Positions 5,652 to 12,014 of a stretch of 12,014 bases of DNA are shown here, piece after piece. The stretch lies in NCBI GenBank assembly GCA_938046755.1, contig CALIXC010000294.1, positions 1 through 12,014 on the forward strand. Reading direction: 5' to 3'. Each line of letters starts with the position of its first letter. Positions within the stretch are counted from its first letter, which is position 1. Under the pieces are notes generated by a model. It did no database searches, was not told the DNA's origin, and worked only from the letters and a program-made list of their open reading frames with translations. This stretch comes from an uncultured Lautropia sp. (lineage in GTDB: Bacteria; Pseudomonadota; Gammaproteobacteria; Burkholderiales; Burkholderiaceae_E). The translations under genes and the position numbers were made by a program.

Positions 5652-7901
5652 GTGCGCCCGGTCCACGCAGTCCACGTAGTACCCGATGCGCCCCTCGGCG
5701 TCCTTCTCGGCCACCAGACCATGCACGTCGGTGTGGAAGCCCGGAAACTGCTCGTTGAACTCGCGCACGAACTTCAGATACTCAACGATGGTGCGGTTGA
5801 AGCGCTCGCCGGGAATCAGCAGCGGAATGCCCGGCGGATACGGCGTGACCAGCATCGTGGTGATGCGGCCTTCCAGCTCGTCCACGGGCACCCGATCGAC
5901 CTTGCGGTGCGTCAGGCACTCATAGGCATCCGACGGCTTCATCACCGGCATCATGTCCGACAGGTACATGTCGGTGGTCACCCGCGCCACGTCGTACCGG
6001 CGGTAGGCATCATGCACGCGGGTGGACAGATCGCGCAGGCCCATGCGGTCGTACATCGGGTAGGCCTTCACAAAATCGGGCATCACCCGCCACAGCGGCT
6101 GGTTCTCGTCGTAGTCGGCCTTGAACTGCTGCAGCTCGGTCACCAGCGTGTTCCAGCGGCCCTTGGTGATGCCGATGGTGAACATCACGAAGAACGAATA
6201 GAGCCCGGTCTTCTCCACCACCACGCCGTGCTCAACCAAGTACTTGGTGACGACGGCGGCCGGGATGCCGGTGTCAGCAAACTCGCCCTCCATGTCCAGG
6301 CCCGGGGTGATGATAGTGGCCTTGATCGGATCCAGCATGTTGAAGCCGGGCTCGACGGGGCCGAAGCCGTGCCACTTCTCGTCGGCATGCAGCATCCATT
6401 CTTCCTGGCGCAGCGGCTGGCCGCTGCTGAGGCTGTCCGGCCCCCAGACCCGGAACCACCACGAACCGCCGTACTCGTGCTCGACCTTGCGCATGGCCCG
6501 GCGGAAGTCACGCGCCTCCTGCAGCGACTCCTGCACCAGCGCCGTGCCGCCCGGTGCCTCCATCATCGACGCCGCCACGTCGCACGAGGCGATGATGGCG
6601 TACTGCGGCGATGTGGACATGTGCATCAGGTAGCTTTCGTTGAAGCGGTAGCGGTCGAGCTTGCGGGTCTGCGACTCCTGCACCAGGATCTGTGACGCCT
6701 GCGACAGCCCAGCCAGCAGCTTGTGGGTGGACTGGGTGGCGAACACCATCGCATGCGTGGACCGCGGCCGATCCCGACCGATGGCGTGCATCTCGTGGTA
6801 GATGGGATGGAAGGTGGCGTGCGGCAGCCAGGCCTCGTCGAAGTGCAGGTTCTCCACGTAATCCTGCAGCTCGGCCTTGATCATCTCCACGTTGTAAAGA
6901 ATGCCGTCATAGGTGGACTGGGTGATGGTCATCACCCGCGGCCGGGTCGACTTGTCCTTGATGAGCGGGTTCGCCTCGATCTTTCTGGCAATGCTCTCGC
7001 GACTGAACTCCTGCAGCGGAATGGGACCGATGATGCCCAGGTGGTTGCGCGTGGGCTGCAGGAAGATCGGCACCGTGCCGCTCATCATGATGGCGTGCAG
7101 GATGCTCTTGTGGCAGTTGCGGTCCACCAGCACCACGTCGTCGCTGGCCACTTCGGAATGCCAGACGATCTTGTTGGACGTGGACGTGCCGTTGGTGACG
7201 AAGAACAGGTGATCGGCATTGAAGATGCGCGCCGCATTAGTCTCGGACGCTGCCACCGGGCCCGTGTGGTCCAACAGCTGCCCCAGCTCATCGACCGAGT
7301 TGCAGACATCGGCGCGCAGCATGTTCTCGCCGAAGAACTGGTGGAACATCTGCCCCACCGGGCTCTTCAGGAAGGCCACACCGCCCGAATGTCCCGGGCA
7401 GTGCCACGAATATGAACCATCATTGGCGTAGTGCACCAGCGCCTTGAAGAACGGGGGCGCCAGCGAGTTCAGGTAGTTCGTGGCCTCGCGGATGATGTAG
7501 CGCGCCACGAACTCGGGCGTGTCCTCGAACATGTGGATGAAGCCGTGCAGCTCCTTCAGGATCTCGTTCGGGATGTGCTGCGAGGTGCGCGTCTCACCGA
7601 ACAGGAAGATCGGGATGTCGGCATTGCGGCGGCGCGTCTCGCGGATGAAGGCCCGCAGGTCCTGGATGGCCACGCTCTCGGGCCCCTCCTCGTTGATCTC
7701 CTCATCGTCGATGGAAACGATGAAGGCCGACGCCCGGGCCGCCTGATTGGCCACCATCGCCACGTCGTAATAGGTGAAGCCACCCACCACCTCGGTGCCC
7801 TGGTCCTCGATGGCCTTGGCCAGCGCCCGGATACCCAGGCCACTGGCCGAATCGGCGCGCCAGTCTTCATCGATGACGACGATGGGAAAGCGGAATTTCA
7901 T
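5634..7901 (-). CDS. Arginine/lysine/ornithine decarboxylase (PLP, fold type I)
   Basis: This is a 755-aa biodegradative-type amino acid decarboxylase that makes a polyamine or diamine (agmatine, cadaverine or putrescine) and consumes a proton, so it serves acid resistance or polyamine supply. The N-terminal response-regulator-like wing domain (about 1-130: MKFRFPIVVIDEDWRAD and FIVSIDDEE) is followed by the PLP core (about 150-560). This has CPGHSGG (168-174), DEAW (Asp355, contacts the pyridine nitrogen) and ATQSTHKLLAGLSQAS, where Lys394 forms the Schiff base. A C-terminal domain (about 570-750) includes TPYPPGIPLLIPGE. Length matches AdiA, LdcI and SpeC. The frame is open to 8072, but the family start is the ATG at 7901, with AGCAGG close upstream. 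Motifs resemble both AdiA (SPQYAIIAS) and Ldc (VVEKTGLYSFF), so I do not assign the substrate. It stands alone, with no antiporter gene beside it in the window. Confidence 0.94.
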   Translation of the reverse strand: MKFRFPIVVIDEDWRADSASGLGIRALAKAIEDQGTEVVGGFTYYDVAMVANQAARASAFIVSIDDEEINEEGPESVAIQDLRAFIRETRRRNADIPIFLFGETRTSQHIPNEILKELHGFIHMFEDTPEFVARYIIREATNYLNSLAPPFFKALVHYANDGSYSWHCPGHSGGVAFLKSPVGQMFHQFFGENMLRADVCNSVDELGQLLDHTGPVAASETNAARIFNADHLFFVTNGTSTSNKIVWHSEVASDDVVLVDRNCHKSILHAIMMSGTVPIFLQPTRNHLGIIGPIPLQEFSRESIARKIEANPLIKDKSTRPRVMTITQSTYDGILYNVEMIKAELQDYVENLHFDEAWLPHATFHPIYHEMHAIGRDRPRSTHAMVFATQSTHKLLAGLSQASQILVQESQTRKLDRYRFNESYLMHMSTSPQYAIIASCDVAASMMEAPGGTALVQESLQEARDFRRAMRKVEHEYGGSWWFRVWGPDSLSSGQPLRQEEWMLHADEKWHGFGPVEPGFNMLDPIKATIITPGLDMEGEFADTGIPAAVVTKYLVEHGVVVEKTGLYSFFVMFTIGITKGRWNTLVTELQQFKADYDENQPLWRVMPDFVKAYPMYDRMGLRDLSTRVHDAYRRYDVARVTTDMYLSDMMPVMKPSDAYECLTHRKVDRVPVDELEGRITTMLVTPYPPGIPLLIPGERFNRTIVEYLKFVREFNEQFPGFHTDVHGLVAEKDAEGRIGYYVDCVDRAHEPQEG

Positions 7902-8161
7902 GGATAGCCTGCTGGTCTGGAAGGGTCTGAGAAAGAAGCCGGGCATGCGGCACCCGGGGTGTGCGGATGCGCTGCATGGCTGGACGGCCGCGGCCGCTTC
8001 CGATGATACCCTCTGGCCCAGGCTCATCCAGCCATTGCGCCCTCCGAACGTCTGCACGTCAGCCACAGACAACAGGCGGTCAGGTTGACCCTGTCGCCCC
8101 CGGAAGGCATCCTGCAGGTTCTAATCCCTGCCCTGAGCAGCCATACGGGCCCAGTTATCCC
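7902..8161. other. Spacer between the divergent decarboxylase and small-ORF/nucleotidase genes
   Basis: This 260-bp non-coding stretch should hold the decarboxylase promoter (minus) and promoters for the rightward genes. It contains a 12-bp palindrome CGGCCGCGGCCG (7985-7996), a weak hairpin CCGGG 7939-7943 with CCCGG 7953-7957, and a stronger one at 8072-8094. On the minus strand TATCAT near 8005-8010 is a possible -10, without a good -35. No regulator site is recognisable. Confidence 0.4.
8072..8094. other. Hairpin upstream of the small ORF
   Basis: ACAG (8072-8075) pairs with CTGT (8091-8094), and GGTCA (8078-8082) pairs with TGACC (8086-8090) around a GGT loop, with a two-base bulge on the left arm. 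The right side includes a TTGACC that resembles a -35 element, but no suitable -10 follows at 16-18 bases. It may be an operator or an RNA hairpin; the function is unknown. Confidence 0.3.
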
Positions 8162-8326
8162 ATGCCGCCTCTGTCCAGCCTCTTGGAAGGCCTCTATTCC
8201 GCCAGCGCTGAATCGGTTGCCGAAGTGGCCGTCGAGGCCGCTGTCGACGCTGTCACCCACAAGAACGACAACGCTTCGGATGAGCCCACGCCTCCCGCTG
8301 ACACCCAGGTGAGCGCTGGCTCCTGA
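8162..8326 (+). CDS. Possible 54-aa acidic small protein, unrecognised
   Basis: The ATG at 8162 opens a 54-codon frame. The first half is helix-prone (MPPLSSLLEGLYSASAESVA and then alternating Glu/Val/Ala), and the second half is polar and Pro/Asp-rich (NDNASDEPTPPADTQ). About three quarters of third codon positions are G or C, like the neighbouring genes, which mildly favours coding. There is no signal peptide, no membrane segment and no Shine-Dalgarno, and I recognise no family. It ends 38 bp before the 5'-nucleotidase gene on the same strand, so it could be co-transcribed or act as a leader. It could equally be a chance frame. Confidence 0.4.
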   Translation: MPPLSSLLEGLYSASAESVAEVAVEAAVDAVTHKNDNASDEPTPPADTQVSAGS

Positions 8327-8364
8327 GCAGGCCACACCTCTTCTGCCACCTGACGACTCATTCC

Positions 8365-9279
8365 ATGCCACCGCCTCCCGTCAAGCTTATCGTCGCCATT
8401 GCCTCCCGTGCCTTGTTCGACTTCGAGGAAGAGAACCGCCTGTTCGAGGCCAGTGACGACCGTGCCTACATGGCGCGCCAGCTGGAGCTGCTGGACCTGC
8501 CCGCCAAGGGTGGGGTGGCCATGCCGCTGGTGAAGAAGCTGCTGGCCTTCAACGACGAGACCGAGCGGCGCGTGGACGTGGTGCTACTGTCACGCAACGA
8601 CCCCACCAGCGGCATGCGTGCCTTCCGCTCGGCCCACCATCATGGCGTGCCGCTGGAACGTGGCGTCTTCACCCGCGGCCGGCCGCCCTATGCGTACCTG
8701 AAGCCGCTGGGCGCCCATCTCTTCCTGTCGGCCAACGCCGACGATGTCAGGGCAGCCCTGGAGGCCGGCTTTCCGGCCGCGCGCGTCTATCCGCAGTCGC
8801 CCCAGCGGGCAGAATCCCACCCCGACGAAGTGCGCATCGCCTTCGACGGCGACGCCGTGCTGTTCTCCGACGAAGCCGAGCAGGTCTATGCCAACCAGGG
8901 CCTGTCGGCCTTCCAGAACCACGAGGCAAGCCGCGCCACCACGCCGCTACCTCCCGGCCCCTTCAAGCCGCTGCTGGAAGCGCTCTACCGCCTGCGCCAG
9001 GCCGCGCCCCCGCACATGCGCATCCGCACCGCCCTGGTGACGGCCCGCAGCGCGCCGGCGCACGAACGCGCCATCCGCACACTGATGGACTGGAAAGTGG
9101 AGGTGGACGAGGCCTTCTTCCTGGGGGGCCTGGACAAGGGCCCCTTCCTGCGCGAGTTCGAGCCCGACTTCTTCTTCGACGACCAGACCGGGCACTGCGA
9201 GTCGGCTCACAGTGCCCAAGCCCCCACAGGGCACGTCATCAGCGGGATTCGCAACAGCAAGTCCGGTCAGAAGGTGTAG
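8365..9279 (+). CDS. 5'-nucleotidase, cytosolic 5'-nucleotidase I (NT5C1-like) family
   Basis: This is a 304-aa soluble HAD-fold phosphatase of the family typified by animal cytosolic 5'-nucleotidase I, which dephosphorylates AMP and other nucleoside monophosphates. Hallmarks in order: KLIVAIASRALFDFEEENR (7-25), VVLLSRNDPTSGMRAFRSA (72-90) with the HHHGVPLERGVFTRG run (91-105), the nucleophile motif AFDGDAVLFSDE (159-170, Asp161 and Asp163) and the late acidic metal motif FFDDQTGH (270-277). The whole length is family-like, apart from a C-terminus that drifts after GHVISGI. The start matches the family N-terminus, though no strong ribosome site is seen. It likely acts in nucleotide salvage or overflow. 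Substrate preference cannot be read from sequence. Its last 13 bp overlap the 3' end of the opposing MipA gene. Confidence 0.9.
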   Translation: MPPPPVKLIVAIASRALFDFEEENRLFEASDDRAYMARQLELLDLPAKGGVAMPLVKKLLAFNDETERRVDVVLLSRNDPTSGMRAFRSAHHHGVPLERGVFTRGRPPYAYLKPLGAHLFLSANADDVRAALEAGFPAARVYPQSPQRAESHPDEVRIAFDGDAVLFSDEAEQVYANQGLSAFQNHEASRATTPLPPGPFKPLLEALYRLRQAAPPHMRIRTALVTARSAPAHERAIRTLMDWKVEVDEAFFLGGLDKGPFLREFEPDFFFDDQTGHCESAHSAQAPTGHVISGIRNSKSGQKV

Positions 9280-10169
9280 TTGACACCTACCACTGCCATC
9301 ACACTGGAGCTATCCCGCACGATGGGACTCTTCTTGATCTTGTTGGAAAACTGCTGGTACTCACCCGCTGCCAATGTGGACCAGTGTTCGTCGATCATGT
9401 GCATCCAGCTAACCCCGACCGATGACGCATAGATGCCGCTCTCGGCATTGAACTGCCCATAACGGCTGCGCAGCGCCTGCTCCGGTGTCACCCCGAAATA
9501 GGTCTGGTTGTAATCCTTGTCACCCAGATGTGCGGTGACACTAACCTCCACCTGGTCCGTCTCCGTCATCCACGGACGCAGCGTCAGCCCCGCCGTGTAC
9601 TGATTGCCCCGGTGCTTCTGCCCCGCAATGGCAAACTCGCCGCCTACATTCACGGCCAGCCAATCGGTCACGTCCTGGGAAAGATCCAGATTGATGGTGG
9701 CGCTGGTTTTGATCCTGCCCATGCCTTCCAGCTCCTTGGCACCACTGCTCCAATAGTTGCTGCCCTCGTTCTTCTTGTCGCTGCGCCCCCCATCGTAGGC
9801 CAGCGCAGCCGTCAGATGCGTTCCGAATGACGTGCTGTACTGCGCCCCCAACCCGCGCATCGAATCCAGAAAGAATGGGCCATATTCCACGGAAAATGCG
9901 GGCGCAAAACCTGTCGTCGTCTCGTCGGACCCCATGTAGCGCGGGCCCGTTGCAAGACCTGCACCCAGCGAATATTTCGGCTTGTCATCCTGCTGACCGG
10001 CTTGCTCCTGCGTGACATCTGCCGAGGACGACTGCAATGCTGGATCAACGATCACGCCACTTCCGCCACTTTCCTGCGCGCAGACCACGCCGGAGGCCAA
10101 TATCAGGCCCGAACCCAACAGGCACGCACCATTCACGCGACGAAACAAAGAAAAACGAACCTCTTTCAC
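9267..10169 (-). CDS. MipA/OmpV family outer-membrane protein
   Basis: This is a 300-aa predicted outer-membrane beta-barrel. A signal peptide is visible (RFSLFRR, hydrophobic LLGSGLILASGVV, cleavage likely after VCA near residue 31), then a Ser/Gln-rich linker. The barrel opens with YSLGAGLATGPRYMGSDETT (66-85), the MipA/OmpV entry motif, and ends VVGVNYTF, with the terminal Phe used for barrel assembly. MipA in E. coli scaffolds murein synthases; other members are stress or antimicrobial-induced porin-like proteins. The role here is open. The start is GTG at 10169 with GAGAGG six bases upstream; no in-frame ATG keeps the signal peptide. Codon use is visibly less GC-rich than in neighbours (sampled lines 50-65% GC), which may reflect barrel composition or transfer. 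Confidence 0.88.
   Translation of the reverse strand: MKEVRFSLFRRVNGACLLGSGLILASGVVCAQESGGSGVIVDPALQSSSADVTQEQAGQQDDKPKYSLGAGLATGPRYMGSDETTTGFAPAFSVEYGPFFLDSMRGLGAQYSTSFGTHLTAALAYDGGRSDKKNEGSNYWSSGAKELEGMGRIKTSATINLDLSQDVTDWLAVNVGGEFAIAGQKHRGNQYTAGLTLRPWMTETDQVEVSVTAHLGDKDYNQTYFGVTPEQALRSRYGQFNAESGIYASSVGVSWMHMIDEHWSTLAAGEYQQFSNKIKKSPIVRDSSSVMAVVGVNYTF
9272..9288. other. Hairpin at the overlapping 3' ends of the nucleotidase and mipA genes
   Basis: AGGTGT (9272-9277) and ACACCT (9283-9288) form a perfect 6-bp stem with loop AGTTG. The nucleotidase stop TAG (9277-9279) lies at the stem-loop junction, and the right arm is inside the mipA coding end. No T-run follows, so it is only a weak terminator candidate. 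Confidence 0.35.
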
Positions 10170-10612
10170 AGAACACCTCTCAGGAACACAAGGAAAACGA
10201 ATGGAGGTGCCGATCAGGAACGGGGCTTGTCAGAACATGCGGGCTCACAGTCCATTTCATATCATGGATGCCGATGCAACAAATGCCCCCCCATTCGCCC
10301 GACCATTACACCTCTGGGCAAGAGTCTGATTTATTGATCATGGTAACCATCGAATACCCATGAACCTGCCTTGGGTTTGTGATCTCACGTTCCATCTCTG
10401 TGTTTGTCCGGCAAATGTGACGCCGGCCCGTTCAGACCATTCGGCAATCTCCTTCGCCCCCTTTCTGGTGCTGCAGGTGTCCCATCTGGCCGGCCCGCTT
10501 CCTGATGCTGGGATTACCCCGCCGAACGGGCCCGCTCCCTCGTGGAGCGATAGAATCACGCAATCCGGATTGCCCCCATCCGATCGGGGCACCTACCGCC
10601 CCTGATCCCGCC
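10170..10612. other. Divergent spacer between mipA and yggS, left part AT-richer
   Basis: This 443-bp stretch has no supportable gene: short frames on both strands lack ribosome sites and family features. By hand count, 10201-10380 has 90 G+C in 180 bases, far below the surrounding genes. It includes ATGGT-A-ACCAT (10340-10350), a tight inverted repeat, and on the minus strand TGTAAT (10305-10310) and TATGAA near 10255-10260 as possible mipA -10 elements without good -35 partners. GGCCCGTTC near 10424-10432 recurs inverted as GAACGGGCC near 10524-10532. It probably carries the mipA and yggS promoters and possible regulator sites. Confidence 0.45.
10551..10590 (+). promoter_or_regulatory. Candidate yggS promoter -10 with adjacent palindromes
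   Basis: TAGAAT (10551-10556) is a good -10 element, although the sequence 17 bases upstream (GGGCCC) is not a -35. Just downstream lies the perfect 12-bp palindrome CAATCCGGATTG (10561-10572), about where transcription would start. Next come GCCCC (10572-10576) and GGGGC (10586-10590) around a loop that contains CCGATCGG. The arrangement fits an operator over the start site or a 5' UTR hairpin before the ATG at 10613. This is inference from position. Confidence 0.35.
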
Positions 10613-11449
10613 ATGAACGAACTTTCTTCCTGCCTCCCACCCACCAACACCCAGACCGCCCACGACCAGCATGGCCAGTACGCGCAGGCCATCACGGTGG
10701 ACGACTTCCGGCACAACCTGGCGGCGGTTCACGCCCGCATCGAGGCGGCCTGCCAGCGCGTGGGGCGTGACCCGGCCACGGTTCGGCTCCTGCCGGTCAG
10801 CAAGACCAAGGGCGAGGATGCGATCCGGGCAGCCTATGCGGCCGGCTGCCGCTTTCTGGGCGAGAACAAGGTGCAGGAGGCCTATAGCAAGTGGCAGGCC
10901 ATGCAGGATCTCGCCGATCTGAAGTGGTCGGTCATCGGGCATCTGCAGACCAACAAGGCCAGGGTGGTGGCACGCTTTGCAGCCGAGTTCCAGGCGCTGG
11001 ACAGCCTGCGGGTGGCCGAAGCCCTGGACAAGCGGCTGCAGGCCGAGGGGTGGTCGCTGGATGTGTTCGTGCAGGTCAATACCTCGGGCGAGCCCAGCAA
11101 GTTCGGGCTGTCGCCCGAGGATGTGCCGGCCTTCGTGCAGGCGCTGCCTGGCTTCTCGGCGCTGCGGGTGCGCGGGCTGATGACGCTGGCGCTCTTTTCC
11201 AGCGAGGCCGAACGGGTACGGCAGTGCTTCATCCTGCTGCGCTCGCTACGTGACCGGCTGCGCCAGGAGGCACCGGCCGGCCTGTCATTCGACGAGCTGT
11301 CGATGGGTATGTCGGGCGACTACGAAATCGCCATCGAGGAAGGTGCGACGGTGGTGCGCGTGGGCCAGGCCATCTTCGGTGCGCGGGCGCTGCCAGACAG
11401 CCACTACTGGCCTGGCGTCGCCGGCACCGACGACAAGACACAGGGCTGA
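10613..11449 (+). CDS. yggS: YggS/PROSC family PLP homeostasis protein
   Basis: This is a 278-aa member of the PLP-binding YggS (PLPBP) family, a single-domain TIM barrel like the alanine racemase N-domain. It has no known catalytic activity and buffers pyridoxal phosphate and amino/keto-acid balance. PLP-lysine lies in RLLPVSKTK (Lys64). Other hallmarks are RFLGENKVQEA, WSVIGHLQTNKAR, VFVQVNTSGEPSKFGL, RGLMTLA and the phosphate-binding end SMGMSGDYEIAI followed by VRVGQAIFGAR. The family is usually about 230 aa. Here about 28 extra residues (Gln/His/Thr-rich) precede the conserved helix DDFRHNLAAVHARI. No Shine-Dalgarno is seen before the ATG, and an in-frame GTG at 10697 would give the usual N-terminus, so the true start may be there. 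It may indirectly serve the PLP-dependent decarboxylase in this window. Confidence 0.93.
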   Translation: MNELSSCLPPTNTQTAHDQHGQYAQAITVDDFRHNLAAVHARIEAACQRVGRDPATVRLLPVSKTKGEDAIRAAYAAGCRFLGENKVQEAYSKWQAMQDLADLKWSVIGHLQTNKARVVARFAAEFQALDSLRVAEALDKRLQAEGWSLDVFVQVNTSGEPSKFGLSPEDVPAFVQALPGFSALRVRGLMTLALFSSEAERVRQCFILLRSLRDRLRQEAPAGLSFDELSMGMSGDYEIAIEEGATVVRVGQAIFGARALPDSHYWPGVAGTDDKTQG

Positions 11450-11451
11450 GC

Positions 11452-11487
11452 AGATCGCGGGGCCTGCGCTTTCGGGCCCCGATCTTT
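11452..11487 (+). terminator. Probable terminator after yggS
   Basis: AGATC (11452-11456) pairs with GATCT (11481-11485), and GGGGCC (11459-11464) pairs with GGCCCC (11475-11480), with a GC bulge on the left arm and a 10-base loop. It begins 3 bp after the yggS stop. Only TTT follows, so the U-tract is short. Position and an 11-bp stem support termination before the OPT gene. Confidence 0.65.
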
Positions 11488-11595
11488 CAGCTCGGACCGG
11501 ATGCAGCCCGCATCCGGAGGATTCGAGCAAGCCGATTCATTCCGGAAGTACATGCCGCCGGCCCGCATTGGCGATGGCATCCCATATCGACAACA

Positions 11596-11601
11596 AAGGA
11601 G
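11596..11601 (+). promoter_or_regulatory. Strong ribosome binding site for the OPT transporter
   Basis: AAGGAG lies five bases before the ATG at 11607 and eight before a second ATG at 11610. The spacing slightly favours the second, but either start differs by one Met only. It is the best Shine-Dalgarno in the window. Confidence 0.8.
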
Positions 11602-11606
11602 AACCA

Positions 11607-12014
11607 ATGATGTCCGCCGCTTCTGCCGCCCCGCCCAGTCCGGACCCGTATGCCAATTACCGCGAGCTGACGCTGCGTGGCATGGTGCTGGGCGCACTGA
11701 TCACGGTCGTGTTCACTGCCTCCAACGTCTACCTGGGTCTGAAGGTGGGCCTGACCTTCGCCTCGTCCATCCCAGCCGCGGTGATCTCGATGGCGCTGCT
11801 GCGCTTTGCGCGCGGCAGCAACATCCTGGAAAACAACATGGTGCAGACCCAGGCATCGGCCGCCGGCACGCTGTCTTCGGTGATCTTCATCCTGCCCGGC
11901 CTGCTGATGGCCGGCTACTGGAGCGGCTTCCCGTTCTGGCAGACGGTGCTGTTGTGTACCTCGGGCGGCATCCTGGGCGTGATCTTCACCATCCCGCTGC
12001 GCCACGCCATGGTG
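11607..12014 (+). CDS. OPT family oligopeptide transporter, N-terminal part (runs off the window)
   Basis: These are the first 136 codons of a proton-coupled oligopeptide transporter (OPT family) in the inner membrane. After a short Ala/Pro-rich N-terminus, the family motif ELTLRGMVLGALITVVFTAS leads into the first membrane segment and NVYLGLKVGLTFASSIPAAV. Then come the conserved NNMVQTQASAAGTLSSVIF (about 76-94) and further hydrophobic segments at about 95-104 and 111-129. The NxVQTQASAAG stretch is typical of bacterial OPT proteins, whose full length is roughly 600-700 aa, so most of the gene lies outside. Substrates (peptides or metal chelates) cannot be told from this part. The frame is intact to the edge. 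The gene is on the yggS strand but behind a probable terminator and has its own strong ribosome site, so it is likely a separate transcript. Confidence 0.93.
   Translation, partial: MMSAASAAPPSPDPYANYRELTLRGMVLGALITVVFTASNVYLGLKVGLTFASSIPAAVISMALLRFARGSNILENNMVQTQASAAGTLSSVIFILPGLLMAGYWSGFPFWQTVLLCTSGGILGVIFTIPLRHAMV

Noticed and set aside
5652..7415. Long plus-strand frames opposite the decarboxylase
   Set aside because: Mirror frames of a fully conserved decarboxylase, His/Val-rich with no motif.
8024..8371. A 115-codon minus-strand frame over the small ORF
   Set aside because: It has no ribosome site and no family feature, and lies antisense to the start of the nucleotidase unit.
10077..10100. 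A lipoprotein signal in the MipA N-terminus (GVVC)
   Set aside because: The residue before Cys is Val and there is no L-(A/S)-(G/A)-C lipobox; a standard signal peptidase I site after VCA fits better.
10002..10363. Several plus-strand short frames over the mipA start and spacer
   Set aside because: They overlap one another in three frames, lack ribosome sites and have no recognisable motif, as expected for non-coding DNA.
1..12014. CRISPR arrays, tRNA or rRNA genes, transposases or integrases
   Set aside because: No regularly spaced repeats, tRNA-like cloverleaf or CCA end, rRNA stretches or mobile-element proteins were found by eye on either strand.

Overview
The window is high-GC, tightly packed chromosomal DNA that reads as a betaproteobacterium, most likely Burkholderiales. 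The evidence is the ilvBNC cluster lying head-to-head with an ECF sigma factor, DUF3619, DUF3106 and RDD gene set, plus an Orn/Lys/Arg decarboxylase, a MipA/OmpV porin-like protein and an OPT transporter of proteobacterial type. This taxonomic call rests on recalled gene neighbourhoods and protein motifs, not on a search, and I do not name a genus. I see no rRNA, tRNA, CRISPR array, insertion sequence, integrase or phage gene, so this looks like ordinary chromosome rather than a mobile island.

Left block (1-2567, minus strand): a branched-chain amino acid operon read right to left. It holds the acetolactate synthase large subunit (ilvB), the small regulatory subunit (ilvN, 16 bp later) and, after a 197-bp hairpin-rich gap, the first 45 codons of ketol-acid reductoisomerase (ilvC). 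These are the first two enzymatic steps of valine, leucine and isoleucine synthesis.

Centre-left block (2843-5618, plus strand): after a 275-bp divergent spacer comes a compact four-gene unit. It encodes an ECF-type sigma factor, a one-TM DUF3619 protein that overlaps it by 4 bp, an exported DUF3106 protein with an unusual Pro-rich and Gly/Asp/His-rich tail, and an RDD membrane protein. The layout resembles a sigma/membrane anti-sigma/secreted-factor module. Its function is not established, and it is the best candidate here for an undescribed system.

Centre block (5634-7901, minus): a 755-residue PLP-dependent arginine/lysine/ornithine decarboxylase converges on the RDD gene. A long nested hairpin covers both stop codons. 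To its right (7902-8364) are a 260-bp spacer and a possible 54-aa protein.

Right block (8365-12014): a cytosolic 5'-nucleotidase I-type enzyme (plus) overlaps tail-to-tail by 13 bp with a MipA/OmpV outer-membrane protein (minus, GTG start). A 443-bp spacer follows whose left part is only about 50% GC. Then come yggS, a PLP-homeostasis protein (plus), a probable terminator, and the start of an OPT oligopeptide transporter that runs off the window.
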